A stretch of DNA of 24,712 bases from a bacterium (GCA_030426445.1 JAUHYS010000003.1:1-24712), one strand, 5' to 3'; positions 6,575 to 15,004 are shown, numbered from the stretch's first letter. Translations and numbers: made by a program. Notes: generated from the letters alone by a model not told the origin.

Positions 6575-7084
6575 TTAATATAAAGCAATCGAAAAAGGGC
6601 TTTTATCTTCGGGGTGGTTGCTAATCAAATAATCCTTATCCACAATAAAATGCTCTCTGGTATAGCCCGCTTGTTCAATTTTTTTGGTATCCATGCGAAT
6701 GGCATCGCAAGGGCAGGCCTCTACGCAAAGCGAGCAATACACGCAGCGCAGTAAATTAATATTATAAGTTGCGGGATATTTTTCGACACGAGGGTCGGGG
6801 TGTTCAGCGGCAACGATTTCGATACAGTTTGCAGGGCAGGCCGTTGCGCAAAGCATGCAGGCTGTACAGCGAACCGAACCATCTGGACGCTGCATCAAAC
6901 GATGTTCAGCGCGGTAATTATCAGGAATCGGTTTTTTTTCCTCGGGGTATTCGTAAGTGACAATTTTTGTCGGGTTTAAGATGTTTTTAATAAGATGACG
7001 CAAGGTAATCATCATACCTTTGAAGGCGGCACCTATATACATTTTTTCCCAAAAGGACAGCTTAGGCTTTTTAACGATAATCAT
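6575..7084 (-). CDS. nuoI: NADH-quinone oxidoreductase subunit I (stand-alone)
   Basis: A 169-residue ferredoxin-like subunit of respiratory complex I, carrying the two 4Fe-4S clusters (N6a and N6b) that pass electrons to NuoB. Cluster motifs are CTACMLCATACP (Cys73, 76, 79, 83) and CVYCSLCVEACP (Cys114, 117, 120, 124). The N-terminal amphipathic helix (about residues 17-37, GAAFKGMMITLRHLIKNILN) docks on the membrane arm in known structures. Length fits NuoI. AAGGAAAGG just before the ATG supports the start. No other nuo gene is in the window: it heads a three-gene group with NAD-isocitrate dehydrogenase and bcp. Either the nuo genes are scattered in this genome or this is an extra copy. A NuoI-like ferredoxin for another complex is possible. 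Confidence 0.9.
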   Translation of the reverse strand: MIIVKKPKLSFWEKMYIGAAFKGMMITLRHLIKNILNPTKIVTYEYPEEKKPIPDNYRAEHRLMQRPDGSVRCTACMLCATACPANCIEIVAAEHPDPRVEKYPATYNINLLRCVYCSLCVEACPCDAIRMDTKKIEQAGYTREHFIVDKDYLISNHPEDKSPFSIALY

Positions 7085-7194
7085 AGCCTTTCCTTAAACC
7101 ATTTTAAAAACAAGGTTCAAGGGAGAAATGAAAAAATTTCTTTGATTTTTTTGGCTTAATTTGTTTATATGATTTTAAATTCCTCAATGTTTAT

Positions 7195-7229
7195 CAAAAG
7201 TCCAACAGTTCCACCGCGTTGGACTTTTG
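7195..7229. repeat. Perfect 12-bp inverted repeat (hairpin)
   Basis: CAAAAGTCCAAC (7195-7206) pairs perfectly with GTTGGACTTTTG (7218-7229) around an 11-nt loop AGTTCCACCGC. No T-run of terminator length follows on either strand, so it is more likely an operator, an mRNA leader structure or a small structured RNA element. It lies between two divergent genes. Confidence 0.55.
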
Positions 7230-7393
7230 GAGTCTCTAAAAGGCCTATTTATCCTTATATTTCAATAAGTTAAGCTGTTTTTTTCTCAAAAAAATCTCAC
7301 ATTTTATCCCCATTTTTTTGTTTTTAAGCTTTTTCAAACGCTGCTTTGACCAGTAGATGATTGATATGCTTCATTTTTTTTATAAAATTAAAT

Positions 7394-7422
7394 TTGAGTC
7401 ACTTTGCCTGCAATGTTATTCT
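7394..7422 (+). promoter_or_regulatory. Candidate sigma-70 promoter for the transporter-HEAT gene
   Basis: TTGAGT (7394-7399), a 17-nt spacer and TATTCT (7417-7422) give a moderate match to the sigma-70 consensus. The predicted leader is about 33 nt to the ATG at 7463. Confidence 0.3.
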
Positions 7423-7462
7423 ATAGTTTAACGCGATCATTTCATTCAAACTTTGAGTCAAA

Positions 7463-9796
7463 ATGGAAAAAAAACAAGGCATTGGGAAGAGGGGTCCTTC
7501 ATTTGGCTTGCGGCAAAGCCTCAAGCGCTTTTTTGCCCCTTTGTGGATTTGGTTGCCTTTTTTATCGCAACGCAATACCCGCAATACTTTGGCCTTTGCG
7601 GCGATGAATTTTGTTTTGGGGATCGGTTATGCCTGTGGCCTGTTGGCTTCTAATGCATTGTTGATCAGCCAGGTGGGCACCTCACCCTTATTTTATGTTT
7701 ATTTGGCAGCTTCGGCTTTATCGATTTTGTCCTCGCTGTTTTTTTTCTTCATCATCGATAAATTGCCTCGGACTCTATCCTTGATTGTGGCTCACAGCCT
7801 TTTTGGGATAGTCATTATTTTGCTTTGGTATCTTTTAGGAAAAAATCCCGAACAAAATTTTTATTACTATAGTTTGCGTATTGGTTTTTATACGGTCTTT
7901 ATTTTAAGCAGTTTACAATTTTGGCTGCAGGTCAGTAATTACTTTACTAATTTAGAGGCCCGCGTACGTTATCCTTTTTTAGTGGCAGCGGGTATTTTAG
8001 GCTGGATCTTGGGCGGTTTGCTCCTCAATCAATTGGCTCTGGTTTTACAGTCACAAAATTTTATTTTGCTGTGGGGAGTTTGTACCTTGGTGGCGCCTTT
8101 ATTTTTGCTTTTTATTCGAAGTAGCCATCTTAAATCGAATCAGCAAATGAATGCTTCTGAAAAAAACCAAGCAAGCTCACACGCTCATTTGGATGCCCAA
8201 TCCAATTTAAAAAATAAAAAAACGACCCAAGACTTTTCGCGTTTAGTTTCTATCTTATTTTTATTTTGGGCCTGCTATACTTTTTTTGGTTATGGAGTCG
8301 ACTTTTTCTTTAATGACTTTGCGGTGAAACATTTTCCCAATCAAGATCATCTTGCGGCTTTTTTTGGAAAGGTTGTGTTATTTTCTTTAATCACAGTTTT
8401 ACTTTATCAAACCTTTATCGCAGGACGTTTGATGTTTTATCTTAGTGTCGATCAGGTGATGTTTCTTATGGTTGCTTTGATGACACTCAGTCTTTGCCTG
8501 GTTTATTTTTACCCCACACTTTGGAGTTTAGTTTTGGCTGAAGGACTGATTGTATATTTTATTGATTTTATGGCCGTCTCACTTCTGCAACCGATCTTTA
8601 ATATTATTCCCAATCATAAGCGGGGTCGTGCCAAAGTGATTATCGAAGGCTTGGGTCGGCCGATGGGTTCCGTGCTTTTGCTCTTGGCTTTTTTGATGGT
8701 AGGAAGAGCCTTAGGCCTGCCGCTTTTGTTGACCTTGCTCTTTATTGCAGCGCTTGTCTTTTTACTTTACCCGATTTATTTTTCAAAAATCTATTATCGC
8801 TATTTAGTGAGCTGTTTAAAAAGCTCAGATGAAAAAATGGTCGTCAATGCCATTCAAGCCCTGGGAGAAAAAAATAAATCCAAGGCAGCTCAACCTTTGA
8901 TCGACTTGCTTAATTACTCTCAAGCTATTCAATTAAAACGCACGATTGTACTCAGTTTAGGCAAGATGCGCAGTGAGTTGGCCTTTAAGGAAATCGTCAG
9001 CCTTTTTGAAACACGCGATGAAAACATGCAGATGGCGGTGTTAGAATCCTTAAGTTATTATAAAAATTATCAATCTATGTTGGCACTTTTTCAACTACTT
9101 AAATCCGGCCATAATGTTTCCACACGCGTTAAACATAACGCGATTTTGCTACTGACAAGATTTGCCGGTAAAAAAATGATTCCCTTTTTATTAGAGAGTT
9201 TGCAGGTTAAAGACGATCGCATCGTGGCCAACACTATTGAATCGATTGGTATTCTCAAGGATGCAAAAACCATCCCTATCATGACGCCTTATTTAAATCA
9301 TGCAAGTAATCGTGTGGTGGCCAATGCGGCGGTGGCTTTATTTCCCTTTCGCAAAACACGCGAGTTGGCGATTCAAGCTATTCAAGGCCTCTATCAAAAA
9401 CGAGATAAGGACTCGCTGCTTTCTGCGATTTATGCCGTGGGAGAAGTCAAGCTAGAAAATTACGAGGCCGAGTTAATACAATGGATGCATTCTGCTGATA
9501 AGGCTTATCGAGAGCATGCTTGCGTTGCTTTGGCAAAAATGAATAAACAAATTTTTTGTCCGGTATTGATCGATTTGCTTTTGGATGATGATGAAAATTT
9601 TGCACTTAAAGTGGGTCGTCATTTAGCAAGATTACCTTATTTTAGTCGCACGTATCTCTTTGAGCAGATTTCAGAGTTAAGCAAAGACAAGGTTCAATTG
9701 ATTATTTCTCGCCTGGATAAAATGCCAACAGATTTTCACGCCGAAAAAGAAATGCTGATGTCCTATCATCAGATAGAAGAGCTGGCTCTGATATAG
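7463..9796 (+). CDS. Membrane transporter (MFS/nucleotide-transporter-like) fused to C-terminal HEAT repeats
   Basis: A 777-residue two-part protein. After a basic N-terminus (MEKKQGIGKRG), residues about 40-445 hold about 12 hydrophobic helices in a major-facilitator-like layout, split by a polar loop near residues 215-255 (SNQQMNASEKNQ, Lys/Ser-rich). This half resembles the ATP/ADP translocase-like (Npt) transporters seen fused to HEAT repeats in free-living bacteria, but I cannot see the substrate. Residues about 447-740 are around nine HEAT-type repeats (NAIQALGEKNKSKAAQPLID, ANTIESIGILKDAKTIPIM, HACVALAKMNKQIFCPVLID). HEAT repeats bind proteins and here would face the cytoplasm, possibly gating the transporter or docking a partner. 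The binding site before the ATG is weak, so the start is uncertain. It is a single gene, convergent with cstA 22 nt downstream. Confidence 0.8.
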   Translation: MEKKQGIGKRGPSFGLRQSLKRFFAPLWIWLPFLSQRNTRNTLAFAAMNFVLGIGYACGLLASNALLISQVGTSPLFYVYLAASALSILSSLFFFFIIDKLPRTLSLIVAHSLFGIVIILLWYLLGKNPEQNFYYYSLRIGFYTVFILSSLQFWLQVSNYFTNLEARVRYPFLVAAGILGWILGGLLLNQLALVLQSQNFILLWGVCTLVAPLFLLFIRSSHLKSNQQMNASEKNQASSHAHLDAQSNLKNKKTTQDFSRLVSILFLFWACYTFFGYGVDFFFNDFAVKHFPNQDHLAAFFGKVVLFSLITVLLYQTFIAGRLMFYLSVDQVMFLMVALMTLSLCLVYFYPTLWSLVLAEGLIVYFIDFMAVSLLQPIFNIIPNHKRGRAKVIIEGLGRPMGSVLLLLAFLMVGRALGLPLLLTLLFIAALVFLLYPIYFSKIYYRYLVSCLKSSDEKMVVNAIQALGEKNKSKAAQPLIDLLNYSQAIQLKRTIVLSLGKMRSELAFKEIVSLFETRDENMQMAVLESLSYYKNYQSMLALFQLLKSGHNVSTRVKHNAILLLTRFAGKKMIPFLLESLQVKDDRIVANTIESIGILKDAKTIPIMTPYLNHASNRVVANAAVALFPFRKTRELAIQAIQGLYQKRDKDSLLSAIYAVGEVKLENYEAELIQWMHSADKAYREHACVALAKMNKQIFCPVLIDLLLDDDENFALKVGRHLARLPYFSRTYLFEQISELSKDKVQLIISRLDKMPTDFHAEKEMLMSYHQIEELALI

Positions 9797-9818
9797 GGCT
9801 TTAATTTTTATTGCCTAG

Positions 9819-11573
9819 CTATTTTTCTTTTTTCTGGTGGGAGAGGGTGCAGTTGTTTTGTATCAGTGTTCGGCTCTTTACCCACCACTCTACAATAAAC
9901 CATAAAGCTAAAATAAGGATGAACGATTGGCTGATTAAAAGCAGGTAATTGCTGGCTGCATAATATTCGAAAAGTTTTTCAACGATTGCCCAAATTAAAA
10001 TCACCGTTAAAAAGATTAAAGGTAAAGCTGTGTAGGCAATATTGACTTTCTTTTTCATTAACCAAAACGTGATTGTAAACAAAGCCAATGTGGCAATTAA
10101 TTGATTGGTTGTCCCAAATAAGGGCCACAGCGTCATGCCGCCTTTGCCTTCCTTAGTGCTGATAATGAGCAAAAATGCAGAGAGCACTGCGATGAAACTC
10201 CCCCAATAGCGGTTCTTAAAAATGTTTTTGATGGTTTTTTGTTTAACGCTATCACCCAACTCTCCGATAATTAAACGCTGAATACGCGTCGCGGTATCCA
10301 GACTGGTCGCAGCAAAAGAAATGATCAGCACGGCAATCATGCTTTGAGCAAAATCATTGGGAATATGCAGGGCCGATAAAAAGTTTCCGGTTCCCTGAAT
10401 AAAAGCGCCCATCGTCGAGTTGAGTCCACCCGCGCCTTGCCACGAAGCATAATGCTGAAACCATTGACCCTGGCTGGCAAAGCCAGCGGTGCAAGCCAAA
10501 ATTGACATGAGGGCCAGTGAGCCTTCTCCTAACATAGAACCACAACCAATTGAACAAGCGTCATCCATTTTATCCAATTGTTTACTCGTCGTTCCACTAG
10601 AAACCAGACCATGAAATCCCGAAATCGCACCGCAAGCAATCATAATAAAAAGAAAGGGCAGCATGCTGGGAGCCCCCGCTGGAGCCCATTGCACAGTAGG
10701 TGCCACGATTTGCGGGGCCGCTAAAAAAAAGCCTAGATACATGGCAGATAAGCCGACCAGTAATTGATGAGAATTAATATAATCGCGAGGTTGGAGCAGG
10801 GTCCAAACGGGAAGCACACTGGCAATAAAGGAATAAATGAGTAAAAGAAAAATCCACAACATGAGCGGAGAACCCATCCAATGAGGGATGCCCATAGCTT
10901 GAGCCCATTGTGCTAAATGTTTCAGGCCTAACCAAGGCGAGAGCGAAATCGGGTACTGGATGCCGACAAAAATCAAAGCATACATTAAAGTCAAGGCGAT
11001 AATTGATGGGATGAGAAGGTTTTTTTTGCGTTTGTAGCCCCACCAACCGATGAGCAGTGCAAAAATAATTTCAGCATTAATCGGAATGACCACTTGGGGA
11101 TATTGCACAAAGAGAATGGCAATGACTAATGCAAAAACCGCAATGACTGTCCAAGTCAAAAATAAAATGATGATTAAAAAAATGACGCGAGTACGGCCAT
11201 TAATGAGCCCACCTGTAATATCTGCTATGGTTCTCCCTTGTCGCTTTGCCGAAAGAATCAGCGTGCCGCCATCGTGAACCGCTCCGATAAAGATCGATCC
11301 CAATACGACCCAAAGCAGGGCGGGGAGCCATCCCCAAATCACCGCGATAGCTGGACCGACAATGGGAGCCGCTCCAGCAATCGAAGAAAAGTGATGTCCC
11401 CATAAAATAGATTTTTTAGTCGGAACGTAATCGACACCATCATAGTGAGTGTGAGCGGGGGTAGGGCGCTGCGAAGAAACGCCAAAGATTTTTTTTGCAA
11501 GATAACGATGGTAAAATCGATATGCAAAAAAGTAGAGAATCAGGACGGTCATTCCTATCATAAAGGCGTTCAT
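9819..11573 (-). CDS. cstA: CstA-family peptide/pyruvate transporter
   Basis: A 584-residue polytopic inner-membrane protein of the carbon starvation CstA family (E. coli CstA and BtsT take up peptides or pyruvate). About 15 hydrophobic helices are visible. The family signature WGHHFSSIAGAAPIVGPAIA starts at about residue 58, followed by GSIFIGAVHDGGTLILSAKR, SGFHGLVSSGTTSKQLD near residue 325 and SFAATSLDTATRIQRL near residue 430. It is shorter than E. coli CstA (about 700 residues), lacking most of the C-terminal part, but matches the shorter members of the family. The ribosome binding site before the first ATG is poor; Met5 or Met8 are alternatives. It stands alone and ends 22 nt from the convergent transporter-HEAT gene with no obvious terminator between them. 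The substrate cannot be read from sequence. Confidence 0.9.
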   Translation of the reverse strand: MNAFMIGMTVLILYFFAYRFYHRYLAKKIFGVSSQRPTPAHTHYDGVDYVPTKKSILWGHHFSSIAGAAPIVGPAIAVIWGWLPALLWVVLGSIFIGAVHDGGTLILSAKRQGRTIADITGGLINGRTRVIFLIIILFLTWTVIAVFALVIAILFVQYPQVVIPINAEIIFALLIGWWGYKRKKNLLIPSIIALTLMYALIFVGIQYPISLSPWLGLKHLAQWAQAMGIPHWMGSPLMLWIFLLLIYSFIASVLPVWTLLQPRDYINSHQLLVGLSAMYLGFFLAAPQIVAPTVQWAPAGAPSMLPFLFIMIACGAISGFHGLVSSGTTSKQLDKMDDACSIGCGSMLGEGSLALMSILACTAGFASQGQWFQHYASWQGAGGLNSTMGAFIQGTGNFLSALHIPNDFAQSMIAVLIISFAATSLDTATRIQRLIIGELGDSVKQKTIKNIFKNRYWGSFIAVLSAFLLIISTKEGKGGMTLWPLFGTTNQLIATLALFTITFWLMKKKVNIAYTALPLIFLTVILIWAIVEKLFEYYAASNYLLLISQSFILILALWFIVEWWVKSRTLIQNNCTLSHQKKEK

Positions 11574-11686
11574 TTTTTCTGCTTTAGTAGAATTTTTTTA
11601 ATCCTAAAAGGGAATTTTTTAGAGTTTTTTTGAAAAAAAGGGTTCGATTTTTGGACTTTGGTAGTACAGAATTCAAACTTATTTTC

Positions 11687-12129
11687 TTACTTTCTTTTTG
11701 CTTGGCCAAAAAGAAAGTAACAAAGAAAAAGGCCACTCCTTAAAAAAAATCTAAAATCTTTGTATTTTGAGTCTTCGCCTTGCAAACTCGGTCCGATTTA
11801 TCGGACCTCAAACAGTGCAGGGCTCTCTAAGACTAAAAATACTGCAGATTTTTTTACGATTTTTTTTAAAAAGAGGCATTTATTCCTTCTGTATTGTCAC
11901 GACAATCCCCTTCGAAAAAATACCGTAAAATCCGAAATAAAACCTAGCGTTAAGAGACTCGCACTGTTTGAACGAAGCAAAGCTGAGTGAGTTTGCGAGT
12001 CTTAGCTAGGTGATTGAGGATTTAGGTATTTTATTCGGGGGTGGGCCCTTTCTTTGTTTCTTTCTTTTTAAGAAAGAAAGGGTAACAAGCGTTTGCTTCT
12101 TTCTTTTTGGCCAAGCAAAAAGAAAGAAG
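11687..12129. repeat. Composite palindromic non-coding element (MITE-like) with terminal hairpins
   Basis: Both ends carry near-identical perfect palindromes: TTACTTTCTTTTTG-CTTGGC-CAAAAAGAAAGTAA (11687-11720) and CTTCTTTCTTTTTG-GCCAAG-CAAAAAGAAAGAAG (12096-12129), in opposite orientation. Next to them AACAAAGAAAAAGGCCACTCC on the left mirrors the complement of GGGGTGGGCCCTTTCTTTGTTT on the right. Further in, GCAAACTC (11782-11789) pairs with GAGTTTGC (11989-11996), and TCAAACAGTGC (11808-11818) with GCACTGTTTGA (11961-11971). Thus the whole element is one large imperfect inverted repeat with long terminal arms and no coding capacity. Similar terminal motifs are known to me from dispersed intergenic repeats in several bacteria, so this is probably one copy of a family. 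Confidence 0.75.
11790..11807. repeat. Perfect 7-bp hairpin inside the palindromic element
   Basis: GGTCCGA (11790-11796) and TCGGACC (11801-11807) form a perfect stem with loop TTTA. It replaces the unpaired sequence found at the mirror position of the right arm, so the two arms of the element have diverged here. Confidence 0.6.
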
Positions 12130-12169
12130 AGAAAGGTTTTTGGAAGACTTCTTGCATTGCTCTTAGCAT

Positions 12170-14644
12170 GTGAACAAAAAAAAATTAATCAACTTTATTA
12201 AGTGTTATCCCATTCTTTTTCCTTTAATCAGTCTTCTGGCAGGAATCTACTTTGCAAATTTTCATTCTTATTTCATTTTTTTAATGAAAATTATTTTTGT
12301 GACTCTCCCAATTATTTTTTTCATTTTCCGTTTTAAAAAAATAAATTTTAAAAAAGTGATCAAAATTTTGTTTTGTTTTTTGCTTTTTCTATGGGGGAAT
12401 TTTTATACCCATCACCAGCTATATCAACCGCTACCTCATATCGCTCAACAATGGGTTTCCCAATCCAAAGTAATTCATATTCATTTTGAAGCATTAGACT
12501 ATTGTCGAAAACAAGGTAAGACTTATCGCTTTCAAGCCAAGCTTTTAGGCTATTATGAAAATGAAAAATATAAAAAATTAAATGTGGGTATTCAGGTCAG
12601 GGTAAAAAATGGAACTTGTGATATTAAACCAGGAAATATTTATAGTACATTAGCAAAATTTTATTTACCAAGGCGATATAAAAACCCTAGCAGTTTTGAC
12701 TATCCCTTTTATCTTAAGACACAAGGCGTCGATCTTTTGGCTTACGTTTTAAGTGAAAGGTTTATAGTTACTGAAAAAACAACAGCGGGTCAAATAGCCG
12801 GCCTTGCTCATCGAGCCCGAAAGAAAGTACTTTTCTTATTAGATGAAAACTTCAAAGCTTCAGCTCAAGTCAAAGGTCTCTTCCATGCTTTATTTTTACG
12901 TAATAAAGGGGAACTTTTAGAAAAAAATAAACAAGCCTTTCATCATGCTGGACTAGCACATCTATTAGTGGTGTCAGGTTTACACCTGGCTTGGGTATTT
13001 TTATTTTTTTATCTGCCTTTTTATTGGGTTTTAAATTTTAGCAAAATGCTCTCTTCTCGGGGTTGGGCAAAATGGGTTGCCACTTTATTGGCATTGCTCC
13101 CGGTTTATTTTTATGTTCTCATGATCGGTCCCAGCCCACCCGTATTGCGAGCTGCCATGATGATCTTTGTGGGAAGTCTGCTTTGGGCATGGCGTTTTCG
13201 TAAAGATTTTTTTTCGGTGATTTTTTTCTGTGCGTTGACTCTGTTGTTCATAAACCCTACCTATCTCTTTGACCTTTCTTTTCAACTCTCATTTTTGAGT
13301 TTGAGTGTTTTGTATCTTTCGGGAAAATATTTTTATCATTTTTTTAAAGATCGAAATTCTATTCGTAACTCATTTTATAAAAAAGTTTTACAGGCTTCTT
13401 TAAGCACCCTTTTTACGAGTTTTGTGATAAATCTTTTTTTATTGCCACTGACTGCGCGTTATTTTCATACTTATTCCACGATCGCGCCTGTCGCTAATCT
13501 CATTGTGATTCCCGTTTTTTTATTTTTGCTCATGCCAGGTTTGTTTTTTTCTGTGATACTCTCTAGCTTTCATTTAGATGCAGGAAGTTTTTTGTTTGAA
13601 TATGTTTCTCTATTGGCTGAATGGCTTTTGACTTTAGTCGAGTGGCTTTCGGCTCTACCAGGAGCCTATTTTAAAATGACTTCGCTTTCTTGGCCCTCCC
13701 TAGCTGCACTTATATTTTTAGTCCTGGCCTGTTTTTATTTGCATAAGTTAAAAAAAATGATGGCTTTATTATTTGTAACTTTCTTTTTTTTAGCTGGCCA
13801 ATCGCTTTGGCAAAACTATTTTTCTGATCAAAATCAACTCAAAATTACAATGATTGATGTAGGGCAGGGAGAAAGTATGCTGATTCAATTACCCAATCAG
13901 AAAAATATTCTTATTGATGGAGGAGGCCCCACTTATGGCGACTTCAATTTAGGAGAAAAAGTTTTGGTTCCAGAATTAATGCGACTGGGAGTGAAAAAAC
14001 TGGATGCTATTTTTTTAACGCATGCAGATGCAGATCATTATCGTGGTCTTTTAGCTGTTTTAGAAAATTTTGAAGTTCGTCAATTTTGTAGCACAGTGCT
14101 TCTATCCAGTTATCCCGAAATAAAATTATTGTCGCAACAGATTGAAGAGAAAAAGATAAAGTCATGTCATTTGTTTCAAGGACAAACATGGCAAGAAGAT
14201 GATGTGCTTTTTAATATTTTATGGCCTAATAAAATTTATCAACGAGATTCGAATCGTGCTTCAGAAATTCCCAAAGATAATGCGACCAGTTTAGTTTTTA
14301 AAATGTGTTATCAATATTTTTGCTTTTTATTGACCGGAGATATTGAGGATGATGTCGAAACACAATTAGTCCAAAGCGGTTTTGATCTCAATGCTCACGT
14401 GCTTAAACTTGCACACCATGGCTCTAAGACTTCCAGTACAGAAAATTTTTTAAATGCAGTCAATCCTCAAGTAGCCATAGTCAGTGCAGGTTACCAAAAC
14501 CGTTTTCGCCACCCTCATAGCAGTATTTTAAAAAGACTCAATGTCATGAAAGTCCCCTTGTTACGCACCGATCAAGATGGACAGATTCAAATCATCGTTA
14601 AAGATAAAAAGTTGTCTTTTGAAACTTTTTTGAAAAAAAAGTAA
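12170..14644 (+). CDS. comEC: ComEC/Rec2-family DNA uptake channel
   Basis: An 824-residue inner-membrane protein that passes single-stranded DNA into the cytoplasm during natural transformation. Residues 8-80 are hydrophobic helices, and residues about 85-200 the soluble N-terminal domain (DUF4131 type). Residues about 225-520 form the Competence domain with HHAGLAHLLVVSGLHLAWVF near residue 261 and about eight helices. Residues about 560-820 are a metallo-beta-lactamase-like domain: ITMIDVGQGESMLIQ, LIDGGGP, the metal motif THADADHY (His618, Asp620, Asp622, His623), LLTGDIEDD and LKLAHHGSKTSS. All three ComEC domains are present and full length. The GTG start has no good ribosome binding site; the next Met is residue 38, which would remove the first helix, so GTG is kept. 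It lies just after the palindromic element. Confidence 0.93.
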   Translation: MNKKKLINFIKCYPILFPLISLLAGIYFANFHSYFIFLMKIIFVTLPIIFFIFRFKKINFKKVIKILFCFLLFLWGNFYTHHQLYQPLPHIAQQWVSQSKVIHIHFEALDYCRKQGKTYRFQAKLLGYYENEKYKKLNVGIQVRVKNGTCDIKPGNIYSTLAKFYLPRRYKNPSSFDYPFYLKTQGVDLLAYVLSERFIVTEKTTAGQIAGLAHRARKKVLFLLDENFKASAQVKGLFHALFLRNKGELLEKNKQAFHHAGLAHLLVVSGLHLAWVFLFFYLPFYWVLNFSKMLSSRGWAKWVATLLALLPVYFYVLMIGPSPPVLRAAMMIFVGSLLWAWRFRKDFFSVIFFCALTLLFINPTYLFDLSFQLSFLSLSVLYLSGKYFYHFFKDRNSIRNSFYKKVLQASLSTLFTSFVINLFLLPLTARYFHTYSTIAPVANLIVIPVFLFLLMPGLFFSVILSSFHLDAGSFLFEYVSLLAEWLLTLVEWLSALPGAYFKMTSLSWPSLAALIFLVLACFYLHKLKKMMALLFVTFFFLAGQSLWQNYFSDQNQLKITMIDVGQGESMLIQLPNQKNILIDGGGPTYGDFNLGEKVLVPELMRLGVKKLDAIFLTHADADHYRGLLAVLENFEVRQFCSTVLLSSYPEIKLLSQQIEEKKIKSCHLFQGQTWQEDDVLFNILWPNKIYQRDSNRASEIPKDNATSLVFKMCYQYFCFLLTGDIEDDVETQLVQSGFDLNAHVLKLAHHGSKTSSTENFLNAVNPQVAIVSAGYQNRFRHPHSSILKRLNVMKVPLLRTDQDGQIQIIVKDKKLSFETFLKKK

Positions 14645-14647
14645 GAG

Positions 14648-15004
14648 CTACTCTAAGCTTTCTGTAGGTGCTTGACTGTCGAGTTTTTCCCACCCGACAA
14701 TGCGCCAACCCATGGGAACTTTTTTGAGCGCTGTGACCAGAACAGGGATTTCTTCCCCATCACTCATTTTAAGAACAACTACCCCCATGGCCATGTGGCG
14801 CTGTAACTCACGAACTTCTTGGACTTCAACTGCGGTGATGTCTTTTTCGTAAAAGCTGGGGGCTTCAAATTTTTTGCCATACTTTTTAAAGTACTTTTTT
14901 GACATTTGGGCAGTTTTTGCTTCGGAAGGCAAGCGCCCTCCACAATTATTGATACCTAGGCCCAAAAGGATGAAAAGAGTGAATAATAAATAAAGTTTCT
15001 TCAT
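14648..15004 (-). CDS. Small exported protein, possible lipoprotein, unknown function
   Basis: A 118-residue protein with a signal peptide (KKLYLLFTLFILLGLGINNC). Cys21 could be lipidated, but the preceding residues INN do not fit the usual lipobox (small residue at -1), so lipoprotein status is doubtful. The mature part is charged, with a Lys-rich helix (residues about 30-50, SKKYFKKYGKKF) and then a beta-rich segment (VVVLKMSDGEEIPVLVTALK, GWRIVGWEKL) that reads like a small lumazine-like or NTF2-like periplasmic fold. I do not recognise the family. It is convergent with comEC with only 3 nt between the stops, and divergent from the next gene, so it is transcribed alone. The ribosome binding site is weak (AGAGAA). 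Confidence 0.7.
   Translation of the reverse strand: MKKLYLLFTLFILLGLGINNCGGRLPSEAKTAQMSKKYFKKYGKKFEAPSFYEKDITAVEVQEVRELQRHMAMGVVVLKMSDGEEIPVLVTALKKVPMGWRIVGWEKLDSQAPTESLE

Larger units (their letters stand above)
7085..7462. other. 378-bp intergenic region between divergent nuoI and the transporter-HEAT gene
   Basis: This spacer must hold promoters for both directions. It is A/T-rich with a single sharp hairpin at 7195-7229 and a candidate plus-strand promoter at 7394-7422, listed separately. I see no tRNA, no repeat shared with other parts of the window, and no credible ORF. No convincing minus-strand promoter for nuoI was found. Confidence 0.6.
11574..12169. other. 596-bp non-coding gap between divergent cstA and comEC
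   Basis: The gap consists of a short A/T-rich leader next to cstA (11574-11686), a roughly 443-bp palindromic element (11687-12129, listed separately), and about 40 nt before comEC. The small open frames inside it follow the repeat arms and encode no recognisable protein. No clear promoter for either gene could be found; the element may have displaced or supply it. Confidence 0.6.

Noticed and set aside
7393..7460. Direct repeat TTTGAGTCA (7393-7401 and 7452-7460)
   Set aside because: Nine bases in an A/T-rich spacer, 59 nt apart, is within chance expectation and no other copies were noticed.
10354..11527. Several overlapping frames within cstA on both strands
   Set aside because: The 584-aa CstA frame carries all family motifs; the others are shadows.
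11687..12129. Terminal palindromes next to comEC as DNA uptake sequences
   Set aside because: They occur only as the ends of one element in this window; uptake sequences would be short, frequent and scattered.
11760..12201. Two small plus-strand open frames (11760-11990 and 12010-12201) in the cstA-comEC gap
   Set aside because: They follow the arms of the palindromic element, have no ribosome binding sites, and their products are basic and low in recognisable structure; the repeat explains the sequence better.
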